Assembly: GCA_039820405.1 (NCBI GenBank)
Contig: JBCBQC010000018.1
Span: forward strand, 8,314 to 72,313
DNA from: CALLVY01 sp937899855
GTDB taxonomy: Bacteria > Bacteroidota > Bacteroidia > Chitinophagales > Saprospiraceae
DNA: 64,000 nt
Reading direction: 5' to 3'
A model generated the notes under the pieces. That model had not been told where the DNA came from, searched no databases, and worked only from the letters and a program-made list of their open reading frames with translations. Of the stretch, positions 61,410 to 64,000 are shown piece by piece (the stretch's first letter is position 1; the number at the start of each line of letters is the position of its first letter). Both the position numbers and the translations under genes were made by a program.

Positions 61410-63587
61410 ATGGTAAAGAAGAAAAAAAACAAAAAGGGGCCCAAGCTTAGCGCCCGACAGCTACAAAAAGCAATCCTAAGACTCCTCGCCGAAAAACCGA
61501 AAGCCAAACTCACCCACCGGTACATCAAGGACCAACTTCAAATCAGCAACAATCGAGACTCCATCGGCCACGCCCTACAAGTCCTCGCCGAAGCCGGTCA
61601 GCTCAGTACCACGCCCCAAGCCAACCCCAAGCCCAGTCGCAAACGCTTCGAAAAAAGCAAAGCTTTTTCGTCCCCCCAGGTGGCCACCAAGACCTACGAA
61701 GGGACCGTCGATATGACCCGAACCGGGGATGCCTACATCGTCTGTGATGACCTGGAGCAGGATGTTCGCGTACCGGCCAAAAAGCTCAAACTGGCCATGA
61801 ATGGCGATCGCGTCCTGATCGAATTGCTGCCGGGCCGGGGCCGTCACCGACTGAACGGAAAGGTGAAAAAGGTCCTGCGTCGAGCCGTCGAGCACTTTCT
61901 GGGTAAATTCCGCCTCCTGCGCAAGTACGCCGTGGTGGTGCCCGAAGACCGCCGGATCCCCTTCGAAATTTTTGTGGACCCCGCCGATACCAAGGAGGCC
62001 ACCGATGGCGACATCGTGGTGGTAAAAGTCATCAAATGGCCCGGCCGCCAGAAGGAAAGCCCAATTGGGGTCATCACCTCGGTCCTAGGCGAACCCGGTG
62101 GCAACGACATTGAGATGAACTCCATCTTACTAAGCAACGGCTTTGACCTGGGCTTTACCGACGAGATCAACGCCGCCGCCGAGGCCCTGCCCGCCGAAAT
62201 CCCTGCTGCTGAGGCCCGCCGCCGTCGTGACATGCGCAGCGTTACGACCTTCACCATCGATCCCGATACCGCCAAAGATTTTGACGACGCCCTGTCGATC
62301 GAATTCCGCAAAAACGGCGAATGCGAGATAGGCGTTCACATTGCCGACGTCACCCACTACGTCAAAGAGGGGACCATCCTGGACAAGGAGGCTTACCAGC
62401 GTTCCACCTCGGTGTACCTCGTGGATCGCGTAGCGCCGATGCTGCCCGAGCGCCTGTCGAACGAACTGTGTTCGCTGCGGCCCCACGAGGACAAATGTAC
62501 CTTTTCGGCCGTCTTCGTCTTTGGTCGGACGGGAAAAATCAAGAGCCGCTGGTTTGGCAAAACCCTCACCCATTCCGATCGCCGCTTTACCTACGGCGAA
62601 GCCCAGCAGGTGCTGGACGGGGGGAAGGGAGATTTTGCCCGCGAATTGCTCAAGCTCAACAAAATTGCGCACGTCCTCCGCAAGGAGCGCTTCAAACAGG
62701 GCGCCATCGCCTTTGAATCCGAAGAAGTCAAATTCCGGCTCGATGAGGAGGGGAACCCGATCGGCGTCTACGTCAAAGAACGCCAGGACGCCCATATGCT
62801 GATCGAAGATTTTATGCTGCTGGCCAACCGGGAAGTGGCTACCTTGATTGATAAAAAACAAGCCGACCAGGCGGAGATTCCCTTCGTCTACCGCGTCCAC
62901 GATACGCCCAACCCCGATAAAGTGGCCGATTTTGTCAACTTCGCCCGCAATTTGGGCTTTAGTATTCGGACCGATACGCCCGAGCAAATTGCCGCGTCCT
63001 ACAACCGCCTCGCCGCGGCGGCCCGCGAAGACGAGGCCCTGCGCATGCTCGAACCCATCGCGATTCGAACCATGGCCAAGGCCATCTACACGACCGATAA
63101 TATTGGCCACTACGGTTTGGGCTTCGACAATTACTCGCATTTTACCTCGCCCATTCGCCGTTATTCGGACGTGCTGACGCACCGCCTGCTGGAGAAAAAT
63201 CTCCGGGCCACCTACCGGACGAATAAGGAACGTTTGGAGGAGCAGTGCCAACACGTTTCCAATCAGGAACGCCGGGCCATGGATGCGGAACGCGAATCGG
63301 TCAAGTACAAAATGGTGGAGTACATCCAGCAGTTTGTCGGCCAGTCCTTTACGGGCTACGTCTCGGGCATCATCGACCGCGGCTTTTTTGTGGAGCTGGC
63401 GGAGAGCAAAGCCGAGGGTATGGTGGGTTTCGACAGTTTTGACGAGGCCTTTGAGGTGGAAGACGGACGACTACAGGCTCGGGGACGACAGAGTGGTCGC
63501 CTGATTCGGGTAGGGGCGAGCGTGACGGTACGGATTGTCGATACCGACTTGGGACGCCGCCAAATCGAGATGGTACTGGCGGACTGA
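61410..63587 (+). CDS. rnr: Ribonuclease R
   Basis: 725 residues. A basic N-terminal winged-helix-like region is followed by cold-shock domains, the RNB catalytic domain with the acidic motif DPDTAKDFDDALS (about 283-300), and a C-terminal S1 domain (GQSFTGYVSGIIDRGFFVEL). It degrades structured RNA 3'-to-5' in a processive, Mg-dependent manner. Length is within the usual range. The next gene starts 24 bp downstream. Confidence 0.96.
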   Translation: MVKKKKNKKGPKLSARQLQKAILRLLAEKPKAKLTHRYIKDQLQISNNRDSIGHALQVLAEAGQLSTTPQANPKPSRKRFEKSKAFSSPQVATKTYEGTVDMTRTGDAYIVCDDLEQDVRVPAKKLKLAMNGDRVLIELLPGRGRHRLNGKVKKVLRRAVEHFLGKFRLLRKYAVVVPEDRRIPFEIFVDPADTKEATDGDIVVVKVIKWPGRQKESPIGVITSVLGEPGGNDIEMNSILLSNGFDLGFTDEINAAAEALPAEIPAAEARRRRDMRSVTTFTIDPDTAKDFDDALSIEFRKNGECEIGVHIADVTHYVKEGTILDKEAYQRSTSVYLVDRVAPMLPERLSNELCSLRPHEDKCTFSAVFVFGRTGKIKSRWFGKTLTHSDRRFTYGEAQQVLDGGKGDFARELLKLNKIAHVLRKERFKQGAIAFESEEVKFRLDEEGNPIGVYVKERQDAHMLIEDFMLLANREVATLIDKKQADQAEIPFVYRVHDTPNPDKVADFVNFARNLGFSIRTDTPEQIAASYNRLAAAAREDEALRMLEPIAIRTMAKAIYTTDNIGHYGLGFDNYSHFTSPIRRYSDVLTHRLLEKNLRATYRTNKERLEEQCQHVSNQERRAMDAERESVKYKMVEYIQQFVGQSFTGYVSGIIDRGFFVELAESKAEGMVGFDSFDEAFEVEDGRLQARGRQSGRLIRVGASVTVRIVDTDLGRRQIEMVLAD

Positions 63588-63610
63588 ATGCCGCCGGGAC
63601 CCTGGAGCAG

Positions 63611-63976
63611 ATGACAATTAGACACTTTATATTTTCGGTTTTGTGGCTCCTACCCGTCTGCGCCTCGGCACAGCGGATTGAGGGGCGGGTCACGACGGCG
63701 GAGGGTACGGCGCTCAGCTTCGTGAACATTGGGGTGTTGAGTAATACCCGGGGGACGGTCAGTGATGAAGAAGGGTATTTCCAGCTGCAGTTGGACGATA
63801 TGGCGGGGGGAGATACCTTGCGTTTTTCGCTCATCGGTTACGAAAGCTACGACATCGGCGTAGCGGCCGCCCGTCGGCAGTCGGCGCCCCTAGCGATACC
63901 GCTAAAGGCCACTGCTTACGATCTGGCCGAAGTCGTGGTCGCCGAAGAACACGCGACCGACGCGAGCGTCTCGTAG
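63611..63976 (+). CDS. Carboxypeptidase-regulatory-like secreted protein, N-terminal part; early stop or frameshift near window end
   Basis: 121 residues to a TAG at 63974. A signal peptide (MTIRHFIFSVLWLLPVCASAQ) precedes one CarboxypepD_reg-like beta domain (IEGRVTTAEGTALSFVNIGV, GTVSDEEGYFQLQL, LRFSLIGYESYDI), ending in LAEVVVAEE. In Bacteroidota this domain normally leads into a longer protein (a TonB-dependent receptor or a C-terminal unannotated domain). The stop comes 23 codons after the core, and another frame stays open to the window end, so truncation, a frameshift, a sequencing error, or a genuinely short protein are all possible. Confidence 0.7.
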   Translation: MTIRHFIFSVLWLLPVCASAQRIEGRVTTAEGTALSFVNIGVLSNTRGTVSDEEGYFQLQLDDMAGGDTLRFSLIGYESYDIGVAAARRQSAPLAIPLKATAYDLAEVVVAEEHATDASVS

Positions 63977-64000
63977 GGAGCGAAGGTCATCTCGCAAGTG

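Noticed and set aside
62130..63254. 374-codon open frame antisense to rnr
   Set aside because: rnr is unmistakable on the other strand; the antisense product has no coherent features.

Overview
The window reads as a chromosomal segment of a free-living Bacteroidota bacterium, most likely a Saprospiria (Lewinella-like) lineage. The evidence is: five intact and one weaker type IX secretion (T9SS) C-terminal sorting domains; Bacteroidota-specific families (DUF4270, DUF4290, DUF2480, DUF6427-like); TAnnTTTG-type promoter boxes without clear Shine-Dalgarno sequences; and many large secreted multidomain proteins. No rRNA, CRISPR array, integrase or intact transposase was seen. The species assignment is inference.

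Layout. 1-1.4 kb: 3' end of a fibre-like secreted protein. 1.5 kb: tRNA-Met(CAU). 1.7-8.2 kb (minus): a run of housekeeping genes (panC, panD, flippase-like membrane protein, rfaE2, Nif3-like protein, zinc-ribbon coiled-coil protein, TPR protein). 8.3-14.7 kb (plus): glycogen-synthase-like N-domain protein, then DUF4270 lipoprotein, glmS, DUF4290 and murA as a tight cell-envelope operon. 14.7-19.4 kb: polyprenyl synthase and two divergent members of an unannotated helical family, here called the LS-EKR family. 19.5-34.8 kb: mixed housekeeping genes (DUF6427-like, purQ, dsbD-like, lytic transglycosylase, DUF2480, scpB, DksA-type zinc finger, radA, Uma2 nuclease, DCC protein, asnS, ABC ATPase), with a candidate structured RNA at 29.4-29.7 kb. 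35.0-60.8 kb: a secretion island. 60.9-64 kb: small hypothetical gene, rnr, and the start of a carboxypeptidase-regulatory-like secreted protein.

The secretion island is the striking part. It holds four secreted M43-type metalloproteases (three in tandem, each with a terminator hairpin) and three giant multidomain T9SS proteins. Each giant protein gene is divergently paired across a 141-216 bp intergenic region with an LS-EKR gene. This repeated [giant exported protein (-) / LS-EKR protein (+)] module, three copies in 25 kb with diverged N-terminal propellers but a shared core, is the best candidate for an undescribed system. LS-EKR proteins have no signal peptide, so they probably act in the cytoplasm; a regulatory or assembly role towards the neighbouring cargo is a hypothesis only.

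Other points of note: MurA carries Asp at the position of the fosfomycin-reactive Cys; the DsbD-like protein has a duplicated N-terminal periplasmic domain; a short inverted-repeat element occurs twice, each time right at a stop codon; and several proteases and giant proteins carry both dockerin-like and cohesin-like segments within one chain.
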